A stretch of DNA of 64,000 bases, from NCBI RefSeq assembly GCF_001280085.1, contig NZ_LGED01000001.1, positions 296,230-360,229 on the forward strand. Direction: 5' to 3'. The notes under the pieces are model-generated. The model had not been told where the DNA came from. It worked only from the letters and a program-made list of their open reading frames with translations, and did no database searches. The stretch's first letter is position 1. Every line of letters begins with the position of its first letter. Source of the stretch: Saccharothrix sp. NRRL B-16348. Lineage in GTDB: Bacteria; Actinomycetota; Actinomycetes; Mycobacteriales; Pseudonocardiaceae. Position numbers and translations under genes: made by a program. This document shows, piece after piece, positions 1 to 8,133 of this stretch.

Positions 1-1
1 G

Positions 2-1993
2 GACGAGCTGACCAACGGCCTGCACCCCGGTCAGATGATCATCGTCGCGGCCCGGCCGGGCGTCGGCAAGGCACTCGCGCTCGAGACCCCGCTGGCAACC
101 CCCACCGGGTGGACGACCATGGGTCAGGTCGCCGTCGGCGACCTGCTCATCGGTGCGGACGGTCGGCCGACGACCGTGGTAGCCGCGACCGACGTGATGC
201 ACGGCAGGCCGTGCTACGAGGTCGAGTTCTCGGATGGCTCCGTGGTCGTGGCCGATGCCGAGCACCAATGGCTCACCGAGACCAGGGGGTCACGTCGTTC
301 GGCGCAGGAGGCCGCGGCTCGGCCGGGTCGCGGGCAACGGGTTGCGAACGGCATCCGCACCACCCGGGAGATCGCCGTAACCCTGCGGTGCGAGACGGCG
401 GACGGCCGGCTGAACCACTCGGTGGTCAACACCCGGGCACTGGACCTGCCCGACGCGTCGCTGCCGATCGGTCCGTACACGCTCGGCGCGTGGCTGGGCG
501 ACGGCCATTCCGCCAGCTCCAGGATCACCACCGCTGACCCCGAGATCGTGTGGAACATCGAGGCCGAGGGTTACGACGTGGTGCCGCGGGGCGGGCTGCT
601 CTACAGCATCAAACTGCCCACGGCGAACACCTCGGACGTGCGCGAGTGCGTCGTCTGCGGCACTGCTTTCACGCCGAAGACCACGCAGGTCAAGACCTGC
701 GGTCGCAGCTGCGGCGGCAAGTCGCGCTTCACGTCGAGCCCCGTGCCCGCGCCGACTTGCCCGGACTGCGGCGCGCCGTCGTCCGGCATGCGCCGATGCC
801 AGGACTGCCACCACGACCACGGCACCGTCCAGGCGCTCCTGCGAGGCCTCGGCGTGCTGGGCGACAAGCACGTCCCGTCGGCTTACCTGCGGGCATCCGT
901 CGCACAGCGGCGGGCGTTGCTCGCTGGGCTGCTCGACACCGACGGCACCGTCACGGCCGGTGGGTCCGTGCAGTTCTCGGTGACCAACGAACGCTTGGCC
1001 GAGGACGTTCGCGAACTCGTGGTGAGCCTCGGCTACCGGTGCTCGATCAGCACCAAACCGGTCCGCGGACGCAGCGAACTGACCTCCACCGCGTACACCT
1101 TGACCTTCGGTACGGATGACGACGTGTTCGGCATCGAGCGCAAGCGGCTGACGTTGAAGGAACGGCGGCGTGCCCGGAACGTGGTTCGGACGGGGTCGCG
1201 GTTCATCGTCGACGTGCGCCCGATCCCGAGTGTGCCGGTGCGGTGCGTGGAAGTGGACAACGAGGACCACCTGTACCTGGCCGGACGATCCATGATCCCG
1301 ACCCACAACTCCACCCTGGGGCTCGACTTCGCCAGGTCGTGCTCGGTGAAGCACGGGTTGACCAGCGCGATCTTCTCGCTGGAGATGTCGCGCACGGAGA
1401 TCGTCATGCGCATGCTCTCGGCCGAGGCGCGCATCCGGCTCGGCGACATGCGCGGTGGGCGGATGAGCGACGACGACTGGACCCGGTTGGCGCGGCGGAT
1501 GAGCGAGATCAGCGAGGCGCCGCTGTTCGTCGACGACTCGCCGAACCTGACCATGATGGAGATCCGGGCCAAGGCGCGGCGGTTGAAGCAGCGCCACGAC
1601 CTGCGGCTGGTCGTGGTCGACTACCTCCAGCTGATGTCGTCGGGCAAGCGCACCGAGTCCCGCCAGCAGGAGGTCTCGGAGTTCTCCCGGAACCTCAAGC
1701 TGATCGCCAAGGAGCTCGAGGTGCCGGTGATCGCGATCAGCCAGCTGAACCGAGGCCCGGAACAGCGGACCGACAAGCGACCGCAGCTGTCCGACCTGCG
1801 CGAGTCCGGCTCGCTGGAGCAGGACGCCGACATGGTGATCCTGATCAACCGCCCGGACGCGTGGGAACGCGACGACCCGCGCGCCGGCGAGGCGGACCTG
1901 ATCATCGCCAAGCACCGCGCCGGCCCGACGGCCACCATCACCGTCGCCCACCAGCTCCACTACAGCCGCTTCGCCGACCTCGCCCAGGGCTGA
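2..1993 (+). CDS. dnaB: Replicative DNA helicase DnaB, 5'-truncated by the window edge, intein-containing
   Basis: This is the C-terminal RecA-like ATPase of the hexameric replicative helicase, which unwinds DNA ahead of the replisome. The reading frame is open from base 2, so the N-terminal domain lies outside the window. The first visible part ends in the P-loop ARPGVGK, which is interrupted by an intein (71-1309) and resumes as STLGLDFARS. Downstream are the Walker B segment LVVVDYLQLM, the SQLNRGPEQR motif and the DLRESGSLEQDADMVI block, all typical of DnaB. The extein part visible here is about 250 residues. Insertion exactly at the catalytic P-loop Lys/Ser junction means unspliced protein should be unable to bind ATP. 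The gene ends 55 bases before the next start. Identity is very secure; only the start is missing. Confidence 0.97.
   Translation, partial: DELTNGLHPGQMIIVAARPGVGKALALETPLATPTGWTTMGQVAVGDLLIGADGRPTTVVAATDVMHGRPCYEVEFSDGSVVVADAEHQWLTETRGSRRSAQEAAARPGRGQRVANGIRTTREIAVTLRCETADGRLNHSVVNTRALDLPDASLPIGPYTLGAWLGDGHSASSRITTADPEIVWNIEAEGYDVVPRGGLLYSIKLPTANTSDVRECVVCGTAFTPKTTQVKTCGRSCGGKSRFTSSPVPAPTCPDCGAPSSGMRRCQDCHHDHGTVQALLRGLGVLGDKHVPSAYLRASVAQRRALLAGLLDTDGTVTAGGSVQFSVTNERLAEDVRELVVSLGYRCSISTKPVRGRSELTSTAYTLTFGTDDDVFGIERKRLTLKERRRARNVVRTGSRFIVDVRPIPSVPVRCVEVDNEDHLYLAGRSMIPTHNSTLGLDFARSCSVKHGLTSAIFSLEMSRTEIVMRMLSAEARIRLGDMRGGRMSDDDWTRLARRMSEISEAPLFVDDSPNLTMMEIRAKARRLKQRHDLRLVVVDYLQLMSSGKRTESRQQEVSEFSRNLKLIAKELEVPVIAISQLNRGPEQRTDKRPQLSDLRESGSLEQDADMVILINRPDAWERDDPRAGEADLIIAKHRAGPTATITVAHQLHYSRFADLAQG
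71..1309 (+). mobile_element. In-frame DnaB intein (413 aa) with LAGLIDADG homing endonuclease and Cys-rich insertion; class 3 splicing signature
   Basis: The intein begins with Ala directly after GVGK and ends with PTHN before extein Ser. Because residue 1 is Ala, classical N-S or N-O acyl shift chemistry is not possible. The three residues that define class 3 inteins are present: Trp in block B (EHQW, bases 269-271), Cys in block F (VRCVEV, 1244-1246) and Thr before the terminal His-Asn (PTHN, 1301-1309). Two dodecapeptide-like motifs, LGAWLGDGH and LLAGLLDTDG, mark a LAGLIDADG endonuclease. Between them sits a Cys-rich stretch with CVVC, CGRSC, CPDC and CQDC pairs, which suggests zinc ribbons. 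Splice junctions were placed by conservation of the flanking DnaB P-loop. Confidence 0.93.
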
Positions 1994-2048
1994 CGGGGGC
2001 CCGGGTCCACCCGGCCGGCCGGAGCAACGACAGCACGTCGGAGGCATC

Positions 2049-3101
2049 GTGCGCGCAGGCGTCGTGGTCACGGCACAGCCCGGTGTGGAGGAGCTCGCCG
2101 TGCTGGCCGAGGAACTGGGCTTGCGCAGCTTCTGGGTCAACGACACCCCGATGGTCCACGGCGACCCCTTCGTCGCCCTCGCACTGTGCGCGAAGGCCAC
2201 CAGCCGCATCAGGCTCGGCGTCGGCGTGACCTCGCCGGCGCTGCGCTCCGTACCGGCCGCCGCGAGCGGGTTCGCCAGCCTCAACGCCCTGGCGCCGGGC
2301 CGGATCATCTGCGGGGTCGGCACCGGGAACACCGCCCGGCGCACCCTGGGCATGCCGCCGACCACGGCGGCCACCCTCGAGGAGTTCACCGCCGCGCTCC
2401 AGGACCTGTGCGCCGGACGGTCGACCGGGTACCGCGAAGGCGACCGGGTCCGCGACATCCGGTTCCCGCGCACCGGGGCGCACGTGAACACCACCGACCC
2501 GATCGAGTTCGTCGTGGCCGCGCTCGGACCGAAGGCCGCCGCCGTCGCCGGCCGCCTCGGCACCGGCCTCATCTCCTTCGGCCTGCTGGACCCCGCCGCC
2601 TGGCACGTGCTGCACGACGCCCGCCGCCGCGCCGCCCGACACCCCGGCGCACCCACGGATTCCTACGTGGTCACCGCGCTCCACGTGCTGGACGAGGGCG
2701 AGGACCCCCGCAGCGACGCGGCCCGCGACGCGACCGGCCACCTCGTCCTGTCGCTGCTGGCGTTCGCCGCCGACACCGCCGCCGACACACCCTCGTTCGC
2801 CGAGCGGCTCGGCCCCGAGGAACGCGAAGCGGTGCGGCGACTGCTCGACCGGCGAGGCACCACCGCCACCGCGCCGGACCGGCACACCAAGCTCTACCCC
2901 GGCTACCTCGGCCGCATCGCACCCCGGGACCGCGACCTGGTCCTGCCCTCGCTGATGAACGCCCTCGCCCTGGTCGGCACCCGCGACGACCTCCGCACCC
3001 GCGTCACCGCCCTGGAGCAGGCCGGCATCGCCGAACTCCTCATCCAGCCGGTGGTCGACCCGCCCACCGAGATGGCACGGCTCGCCGATCTCCTCACGTG
3101 A
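2049..3101 (+). CDS. LLM-class (luciferase-like) F420/flavin-dependent oxidoreductase
   Basis: A 350-residue protein of the bacterial luciferase-like TIM-barrel superfamily. In actinobacteria these enzymes mostly use coenzyme F420 for hydride transfer to small organic substrates; the substrate here is unknown. Family features are the N-terminal strand MRAGVVVTAQ, the conserved TSRIRLGVGVTSP segment, the ALAPGRIICGVGTGN loop and the LGPKAAAVAGRLGTGLI motif near residues 157-173. The GTG start follows GGAGG by a few bases. The gene follows dnaB on the same strand at 55 bases and could share its transcript, but no functional link is evident. The C-terminal part (DDLRTRVTALEQAGIAELLIQPV) is typical of the family. 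Choice between F420 and FMN rests on family knowledge only. Confidence 0.85.
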   Translation: MRAGVVVTAQPGVEELAVLAEELGLRSFWVNDTPMVHGDPFVALALCAKATSRIRLGVGVTSPALRSVPAAASGFASLNALAPGRIICGVGTGNTARRTLGMPPTTAATLEEFTAALQDLCAGRSTGYREGDRVRDIRFPRTGAHVNTTDPIEFVVAALGPKAAAVAGRLGTGLISFGLLDPAAWHVLHDARRRAARHPGAPTDSYVVTALHVLDEGEDPRSDAARDATGHLVLSLLAFAADTAADTPSFAERLGPEEREAVRRLLDRRGTTATAPDRHTKLYPGYLGRIAPRDRDLVLPSLMNALALVGTRDDLRTRVTALEQAGIAELLIQPVVDPPTEMARLADLLT

Positions 3102-3229
3102 GCGGACCCCGCACCACCACGAGCGCCGAGCCCGCCTCGGACAGGAAACTTCCCGGAGGACGAGGTCCCGATGTCGACGACCTCATCCGGTGCGCAAGTA
3201 CTTCGCCGAGTTCGCACCCGGCAGCTGAG

Positions 3230-3610
3230 TCAGGCGTCCGCGGCCACCGCGCGGCGCAGGGCGTCGACCGTCGTCTCCGGCGAGGTGTTGAAGCAGAACA
3301 CGATGCCGGGGACGAGCCGGTTGATCAGGTTGACGAGCCGTTCGAACAGCAGGGTGTGCTCCGGCGCCATCCGCAGGCCCGCGCCGATCATCACGACCCG
3401 GAGCGGGTGGTCGGCGACGCACTCCCGCACCTTCCGCTCCGCCTCGTCCGGGTCGGCGGACACCTGGCACGGCACGATGTCGAACCCCTCCGCGCGCAGT
3501 GCCGCCTCGCCCGCCGCGATCCGGGCGGTCAGCGTCTCCTGGTCGAGGCCGGGGTACCGGCTGTAGTCGATGGCGCTCGGGTGCAGGCCGAGCGACAGGA
3601 TTCCGATCAC
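3230..3610 (-). CDS. Conserved hypothetical protein translationally coupled to SDR
   Basis: A 126-residue soluble protein that I do not recognise. It starts at GTG 3610, which overlaps the stop of the upstream SDR in a GTGA arrangement, so the two are almost certainly co-translated; GTG 3613 is an alternative. The sequence opens with a hydrophobic strand (IGILSLGLHPSAIDYSRYPG) and has a second strand, VVMIGAGLRMAPEH, before a helix and IVFCFNTSPETTVDALRRAVA. The pattern resembles a small alpha/beta fold. No signal peptide or membrane segment is visible. The coupling suggests a role with the SDR, perhaps on the same substrate, but no reaction can be assigned. Confidence 0.75.
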   Translation of the reverse strand: MIGILSLGLHPSAIDYSRYPGLDQETLTARIAAGEAALRAEGFDIVPCQVSADPDEAERKVRECVADHPLRVVMIGAGLRMAPEHTLLFERLVNLINRLVPGIVFCFNTSPETTVDALRRAVAADA

Positions 3611-4320
3611 CACGGGACGATCCCCTTTCGGTCGAAGAAGCCGCCGGTCGGCCCGTCCGAGTCGACGCGGGCCAGCCGGACGATCACGTCGGCGTCCTCG
3701 GCCACCGTCTGGAAGCCCGCGTGGTCGGTGAGGTCGGTCGCCGTGTAGCCGGGGTCGACCGCGTTGACCAGGACGCCGTCGAGGGCGCGGGCGTACTGGC
3801 TGGTGATCATGTTCAGCGCCGCTTTCGACGCGGGGTAGCCGAGCTGCGCGGGCACGAGGTCGAACCAGCGCGGGTCGTTCGCCACGGTGAAGGATCCCAT
3901 CCCGCTGGACACCATCACGACCCTGGGCCGCTCGGCCGCGCGCAGGAGCGGCAGGAAGGCGTTGGTCACCCGGACGGCGCCGAACACGTTCACCTCGAAC
4001 ACCTCGCGCAGCGAAGCGGCCGTCGTGTCGGTGGGCGGGCTCACCCGGCCGCCGACCCCGGCGTTGTTCACGAGCACGTCCAGCCGGCCGACCTCGGCCC
4101 TCACGGTGTCGGCGGCCGTCGCCACGGACTCGTCGGAGGTCACGTCGAGCGGGACGAACCGCACGTCCAGGCCCGCCGCGGCCAGTTCCGCCACCGCCGC
4201 GCCACCGCGTCCGGCGTCCCGTGCCGCGAGGAACACGTCCCACCCCAGTGCCGCGAGCCGGCGCACCGTTTCCCGTCCCAGCCCCTTGTTCGCCCCGGTG
4301 ACCAGGGCAGTCGTCGTCAT
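3607..4320 (-). CDS. Short-chain dehydrogenase/reductase (classical SDR)
   Basis: A 237-residue NAD(P)-dependent oxidoreductase with a Rossmann fold. The cofactor motif TGANKGLG is at residues 8-15, NNAG at 85-88, and the catalytic Ser-Tyr-Lys set is Ser138 or Ser139, Tyr162 and Lys166 (YPASK). The TGANKGLG form and the late VNAVDPGYTATDL segment resemble the carbonyl-reductase-like subgroup. ATG 4320 was chosen because the open frame upstream has no coding character and the family begins at the first strand. It lies divergent from an MmyB-type regulator, a pairing often seen for SDR genes in actinobacteria, which implies control by that regulator. Substrate unknown. Confidence 0.88.
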   Translation of the reverse strand: MTTTALVTGANKGLGRETVRRLAALGWDVFLAARDAGRGGAAVAELAAAGLDVRFVPLDVTSDESVATAADTVRAEVGRLDVLVNNAGVGGRVSPPTDTTAASLREVFEVNVFGAVRVTNAFLPLLRAAERPRVVMVSSGMGSFTVANDPRWFDLVPAQLGYPASKAALNMITSQYARALDGVLVNAVDPGYTATDLTDHAGFQTVAEDADVIVRLARVDSDGPTGGFFDRKGIVPW

Positions 4321-4412
4321 GACCGCAGCCTCGCCGCCGGTGCCGCCTGGTGCCAGGACCGCCGGCGCCTGGGATCGCCGGTACCACCCCGAGGAGTCGC
4401 CGCTTCGGCAGG
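4321..4412. promoter_or_regulatory. Divergent promoter region of SDR and MmyB-type regulator
   Basis: This 92-base gap separates two divergent genes. It holds an inverted repeat CCTGG-TG-CCAGG (4346-4357), which could be an operator for the neighbouring regulator. No clear -35/-10 pair stands out, so the assignment is tentative. Confidence 0.35.
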
Positions 4413-5258
4413 ATGGTGGTCGTGGACAGAGCTGAACTGGCGGCCGTGCTGCGCACCGCGCGGTCACGGGTCAAGCCCGCGGACGTCGGCCTGCCCGCCG
4501 GTCCGCGCAGGCAGGTGCCCGGTCTGCGCCGCGAGGAGGTCGCCCAGCTCGCGGGTCTCGGCGTCGACTACGTGATCCGGCTGGAGCAGGGCCGGGGCCC
4601 CAAGCCGTCGACCCAGGTGCTCAGCGCGCTGGCCAGGGCGTTGAGGCTGAGCGACGACGACCGCGACACGCTGTTCCGGCTCGCCGACTCCGCGCCGCCG
4701 CAAGCCGGCCGGGTCCCGGTGCTGGTCCGGCAGAGCGTGCTCCGGCTGCTGGACCGCATGTCCGACCTGCCCGCCCTCGTGCTGTCGGCGAAGTCCGACG
4801 TGCTCGCCTGGAACCCGCTCGCCACCGCGCTGCTCGGCGACTTCTCCGAGCTGCCGCCCGAACGCCGCAACCTCATCCGGCAGCGGTTCCTCGGGACCGG
4901 CGTCGGCCGGGTCACCCTGTCACCGGACTCGGACTCGGCGGCCGACTGCGTCGCCTGCCTGCGGACCGCGCAGGCCCGCTACCCGCGCGACCCCGACCTC
5001 GCCCGCCTCGTCGCCGACCTGCGCGCCGGCAGCGCGCGGTTCGACGGCCTGTGGCGAGCCGGGCGCTCCGGGCGGCTGCGGGCGGGCCGCACCACGATCG
5101 AGCACCCCGACCTCGGCCCGCTCACCCTGGACTGCGACGTCCTCCTGGTGCCGGAGTCGGACCAGACCCTGCTGGTCTACTCGGCCGCTCCCGGCACACC
5201 CTCGGCATCGGCGCTGGGCCTGCTCCGCGTCACCGGTCTCGAGCAGTTCAGCCACTGA
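4413..5258 (+). CDS. XRE-family transcriptional regulator with MmyB-like ligand-binding domain
   Basis: A 281-residue regulator. The N-terminal part (about residues 5-70) is a lambda-repressor-like helix-turn-helix with the characteristic RRQVPGLRREEVAQLAGLGVDYVIRLEQGRGPKPS stretch of MmyB-type proteins. The C-terminal domain, from about residue 90, contains LSAKSDVLAWNPLATALLGDF, typical of the PAS-like fatty-acid-binding MmyB domain. ATG 4413 gives the longest plausible protein; GTG 4422, preceded at 8 bases by AGGA, is an equally good start. It probably controls the divergent SDR gene. Confidence 0.88.
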   Translation: MVVVDRAELAAVLRTARSRVKPADVGLPAGPRRQVPGLRREEVAQLAGLGVDYVIRLEQGRGPKPSTQVLSALARALRLSDDDRDTLFRLADSAPPQAGRVPVLVRQSVLRLLDRMSDLPALVLSAKSDVLAWNPLATALLGDFSELPPERRNLIRQRFLGTGVGRVTLSPDSDSAADCVACLRTAQARYPRDPDLARLVADLRAGSARFDGLWRAGRSGRLRAGRTTIEHPDLGPLTLDCDVLLVPESDQTLLVYSAAPGTPSASALGLLRVTGLEQFSH

Positions 5259-5331
5259 CACCCGCCGGGATCGCCGGCCGGCTGCCGCGTGAGCGATCAG
5301 GAATCGAGAAGCGCAGGTCAGGGCGCGTGCC

Positions 5332-5337
5332 TAGGCT
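5332..5337 (+). promoter_or_regulatory. Leaderless -10 box (TAGGCT) of the VOC gene
   Basis: TAGGCT ends 7 bases before ATG 5345, the spacing expected when transcription starts at the start codon. No Shine-Dalgarno sequence precedes this ATG, which agrees with a leaderless mRNA. Confidence 0.5.
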
Positions 5338-5344
5338 GAACGCC

Positions 5345-5755
5345 ATGGACCTGACGATTCACACGAGCGCCCTCCCGCACGACGACCCGGACGCGTCCCT
5401 CGCCTTCTACCGCGACACCCTCGGCTTCGAGGTCCGCAGTGACGTCGGCCAGGGCCGGATGCGCTGGATCACGGTCGGTCCCGTCGGCCGTCCCGACACG
5501 TCGATCCTGCTGGCGCCGCCCGCCGCCGACCCCAACATCACCGAGGACGAGCGCCGCACCATCACCGAGATGATGGCCAAGGGCACCTACGGCTGGATCC
5601 TGCTGGCCACCCACGACCTCGACGCGACGTTCGAGAAGGTGCAGGCGGGCGACGCCGAGGTGGTCCAGGAGCCGACCGTGCAGCCGTACGGCGTCCGCGA
5701 CTGCGCCTTCCGGGACCCCGCGGGCAACCTGATCCGCATCCAAGAGCTCAGCTGA
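5345..5755 (+). CDS. VOC-superfamily (glyoxalase/bleomycin resistance-like) protein
   Basis: A 136-residue protein with the paired beta-alpha-beta-beta-beta modules of the vicinal oxygen chelate fold. Visible features are DPDASLAFYRDTLGFEVRSDVG at the start, TSILLAPPA, and the C-terminal VQPYGVRDCAFRDPAGNLIRIQEL, the usual end of single-domain VOC proteins. These proteins bind a metal and small electrophiles or drugs as dimers; which of these applies is not visible. The start is ATG 5345, preceded by a -10-like TAGGCT and no ribosome binding site. A small reading frame with a good ribosome binding site follows 15 bases downstream and may be in the same operon. Confidence 0.88.
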   Translation: MDLTIHTSALPHDDPDASLAFYRDTLGFEVRSDVGQGRMRWITVGPVGRPDTSILLAPPAADPNITEDERRTITEMMAKGTYGWILLATHDLDATFEKVQAGDAEVVQEPTVQPYGVRDCAFRDPAGNLIRIQELS

Positions 5756-5770
5756 CCGGGAGGTCCCACC

Positions 5771-5959
5771 ATGTGCCACCCCTCTTGGGCCCGCGCACGC
5801 GCCGAGGCGCAGCGGCTCGAAGACCTGGCGCGGTCGCGCGGAGCGCACGACCGGACCGACCCCGGGGACACGGGGCCGGCGGACGTCGAGGCGTTCATCC
5901 CCGCCGGCACGGCGCGTGGAGCGGGCGCGGTCGTCACGGTCGGCGGCTCGGGCGGCTGA
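5771..5959 (+). CDS. Small hypothetical protein (62 aa)
   Basis: A short frame with GGGAGG 8-9 bases before ATG and about 90 percent G or C at wobble positions, consistent with coding sequence in this genome. It lies 15 bases after the VOC gene on the same strand. The protein starts MCHPSWARARAEAQRLEDLAR, a short amphipathic helix, and ends in a Gly-rich tail. I recognise no family. Confidence 0.5.
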   Translation: MCHPSWARARAEAQRLEDLARSRGAHDRTDPGDTGPADVEAFIPAGTARGAGAVVTVGGSGG

Positions 5960-5965
5960 ACCGCG

Positions 5966-7357
5966 TCAGCCGCCGATCGCGGTCAAGATGGTCACCAGGT
6001 CCGCGACCAGGGCCTCCTCGGGCGGGGCGACCAGGTCGCGGCCGTTCTTGACCCTGCTGGTGAGCTTGACCAGGACGTGCGTCGTGCCGTCGACCACGTA
6101 ACCGGCCTGCACGTAACCCGAGCTGCTGCCCCCGCCACCCTCCAAGGTGTAGACGACGGCGTACCCGGTGCCGCCGAGCGGGAGTTCGTACACCGGCCCG
6201 AACTTGTACTTGTCGTCGGACGATCGTTCCAGCAGGCTCCGCAGCTCCCTCGCCAGCTCTTCCTCGGCGGGGGTGTTCGAGTCCTTCTCCTTCACCTCGA
6301 CGGCGATGCCCACCGTGCGGTGCACGGAACCTTCGCTGTAGGACCGGTCGTCGGGCGGCTCGTACGTGCAACCACCGCGTTTGGGCATGAGGACGACACC
6401 CAGCTTCCCGGCCGCCGCGCCGAACTTCCCGCACACGGCCTCGGTCGTGGTGCCACCGGCGACCGGCTTCGCCCCCGTCGCGGCCAGGGTCGGGTGCTGC
6501 GCCAGGTCGGGCTTGGTGATCTGCGGCGCGCCCGGCTGCCCGTCACCGCTGAGCGCCTTGACGATGTCGGAGATCTCCCGATAGGTGATCTCCTCGGTGA
6601 GCGGATCCGCCAACACGCGTTCGCCGCCCTTGGCCGCACGGTGGACGTTGCCCCACAGCGCGACCCACATGAGGTCGTCCCCCGACCGGAACACCGCTTC
6701 GGTGTCGGTCCGCGCGTTGGTGGCGCCGACCGCCTTCGTCACCCGGTGGAAGATGTACCCGCCGTCGCCAGCGGGGAAGTGCTCGATCTTGCTCGACGCG
6801 TAGCTGGGGTTCTTCAGCTCAGCGTCCCGCATGCGCACGGCCTGGTCGTAGAAGCGCTGGAAGAGGTCTTCCGTGTCGCCTCGCCAACTGGCGACGTCGG
6901 AACTCATCATGATCGCGCCGTCGGTCAGCAAGGACAGCCCGGGCGTGATGAAGCGGCAGTTGATCCCGCCGCTCGTCTCCCCCGCGGAGATCCGCCGGTA
7001 CCCCCTGGGCGTCATCGCCTTCTCCACCGAGCCGCACATCGCGTCGACCCCGTCGCCGTGGCGGAGGGCGCCCAGGTCGGGGAACGCCAGCTGGGCCAGC
7101 GCGGCGTTCTTCGGTAGGTCCTCGCCCACCGGGGACGAGCCGCCACCCGACTGCCAGAACCACACGCCGACCCCGCCGCCGAGCACCACCACCAGCACCA
7201 CGACGATCACCGCGACCACCCGGCCCGTGCGCTTCTTCGGCGGGCCGGGCGGAACCGGCATCCCCTGCGGCGGCTGGAAGTGGTGCGGTGGCGGGTACTG
7301 CGGCGCCGGGTACCGCGGCGGCGGACGGTGCTGCGGACCTTGCTGCTGGTAGGACAA
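5966..7357 (-). CDS. Membrane-anchored hypothetical protein with Pro/Gln-rich cytoplasmic tail
   Basis: A protein of about 463 residues. The N-terminus is rich in Pro, Gln and Tyr (repeats around PPRYPAPQYPPPHHFQPPQ), followed by KKRTGR and one transmembrane helix (about residues 47-70, VVAVIVVVLVVVLGGGVGVWFW). The rest is a predicted extracytoplasmic domain with paired Cys residues (DAMCGSVEK, GGINCRF, EAVCGKFG, RGGCTYE) that could form disulfides. The start is placed at TTG 7357 because GGGGAG lies 8 bases upstream; an in-frame upstream codon at 7417 lacks such a site. The architecture resembles the many DUF3558-like or sensor-type exported proteins of actinomycetes, but I cannot name a family. 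Convergent with the small gene on the left. Confidence 0.8.
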   Translation of the reverse strand: MSYQQQGPQHRPPPRYPAPQYPPPHHFQPPQGMPVPPGPPKKRTGRVVAVIVVVLVVVLGGGVGVWFWQSGGGSSPVGEDLPKNAALAQLAFPDLGALRHGDGVDAMCGSVEKAMTPRGYRRISAGETSGGINCRFITPGLSLLTDGAIMMSSDVASWRGDTEDLFQRFYDQAVRMRDAELKNPSYASSKIEHFPAGDGGYIFHRVTKAVGATNARTDTEAVFRSGDDLMWVALWGNVHRAAKGGERVLADPLTEEITYREISDIVKALSGDGQPGAPQITKPDLAQHPTLAATGAKPVAGGTTTEAVCGKFGAAAGKLGVVLMPKRGGCTYEPPDDRSYSEGSVHRTVGIAVEVKEKDSNTPAEEELARELRSLLERSSDDKYKFGPVYELPLGGTGYAVVYTLEGGGGSSSGYVQAGYVVDGTTHVLVKLTSRVKNGRDLVAPPEEALVADLVTILTAIGG

Positions 7358-7538
7358 GCTGAGTTCTCCCCTGGGATTCGCGGCATGCGGCAGGGCAGCC
7401 GGCGACTCCGGCACCATACGATCCCCGCGACACCCGTGATGTCAGGCGAACAACGGACACCAGGGCCGGATCAGCCGGCGTTCGAGGTCGCCCGGTCGCG
7501 GCGCTCGCGGATCATTCCCGCACCCGCGGAACTGCGCA

Positions 7539-7544
7539 TACGAT
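7539..7544 (+). promoter_or_regulatory. Leaderless -10 box (TACGAT) of TetR gene
   Basis: TACGAT ends 6 bases before ATG 7551 with no Shine-Dalgarno sequence, consistent with leaderless transcription. The 193-base gap to TTG 7357 also holds the promoter of the divergent membrane-protein gene. Confidence 0.5.
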
Positions 7545-7550
7545 CAAGAG

Positions 7551-8108
7551 ATGCCACCCGACGCGGCGCGGCGCAGCGACCGTTCGAGGCGGGCGATCCT
7601 CCTGGCCGCGTTGGAGTTGGTCGAGGCGCTCGGCCACTCCCGGTTGACCATCGAGGCGGTCGCGGCCCGGGCCGGCGTCGGCAAGCAGACGATCTACCGG
7701 TGGTGGCCGTCGAAGGGGCCGTTGCTGTTCGACGCCTTCGTGGAGTTCGGGCCCGCCGCGGCGGACGAGCCGCCCAGCGGTGTGCTGGCCGTCGACCTCA
7801 AGCGGGAGCTGCGGGCCGCGGCCGAGGAGTTGACCGAGCGGCGGTTCGACCAGGTATGCCGGGCGTTGGTGCACGAGGCCCGCACGGACCTGGTGATGTT
7901 GCTGCTGATGCCCCGCCGGATGGCGTTGGAGGAGCGATTACACGGGGCCCGGCGATTGGGGGAGGTGCGAGCCGACGCCGACGTGTCGACGGCGGCGGAG
8001 TTGTTGTTGGGCCCCGTTTACCAGCGGTGGTTCCTGCGGACGGCGCCGTTGACCGGCGAGTTCGCCGACGCGGTGGTCGACCTGGTGCTCCGCGCGCTGA
8101 GCGGGTGA
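7551..8108 (+). CDS. TetR/AcrR-family transcriptional regulator
   Basis: A 185-residue repressor-type protein. The N-terminal 55 residues form the TetR HTH (SRRAILLAALELVEALGHSRLTIEAVAARAGVGKQTIYRWWPSKGPLL), with the recognition-helix motif VGKQTIYRWWPSK. The C-terminal domain (TAAELLLGPVYQRWFLRTAPLTGEFADAVVDLVLRAL) resembles the TetR_C_16/AefR-type ligand domain. It lies between a divergent exported-protein gene and a downstream exonuclease gene, so its target cannot be assigned with confidence; the divergent gene is the more likely one. Confidence 0.9.
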   Translation: MPPDAARRSDRSRRAILLAALELVEALGHSRLTIEAVAARAGVGKQTIYRWWPSKGPLLFDAFVEFGPAAADEPPSGVLAVDLKRELRAAAEELTERRFDQVCRALVHEARTDLVMLLLMPRRMALEERLHGARRLGEVRADADVSTAAELLLGPVYQRWFLRTAPLTGEFADAVVDLVLRALSG

Positions 8109-8118
8109 CCATGATCGG

Positions 8119-8124
8119 TAAGGT
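8119..8124 (+). promoter_or_regulatory. Probable -10 box (TAAGGT) of exonuclease gene
   Basis: TAAGGT ends 9 bases before ATG 8134 in the 25-base gap after the TetR gene. There is no Shine-Dalgarno sequence, so a near-leaderless start is likely. Confidence 0.35.
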
Positions 8125-8133
8125 TCGTCGATC

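Noticed and set aside
290..2656. Long antisense open frame over dnaB and the oxidoreductase gene
   Set aside because: It is Arg/His/Gly-rich with no recognisable domain, and exists because antisense stop codons are rare in high-GC genes. The sense frames encode clear families.
3171..3230. Short frame with RKYFAEFAPG, like the start of a MaoC-type dehydratase
   Set aside because: It stops after a dozen codons and no further MaoC sequence follows; chance or a minimal remnant cannot be separated.
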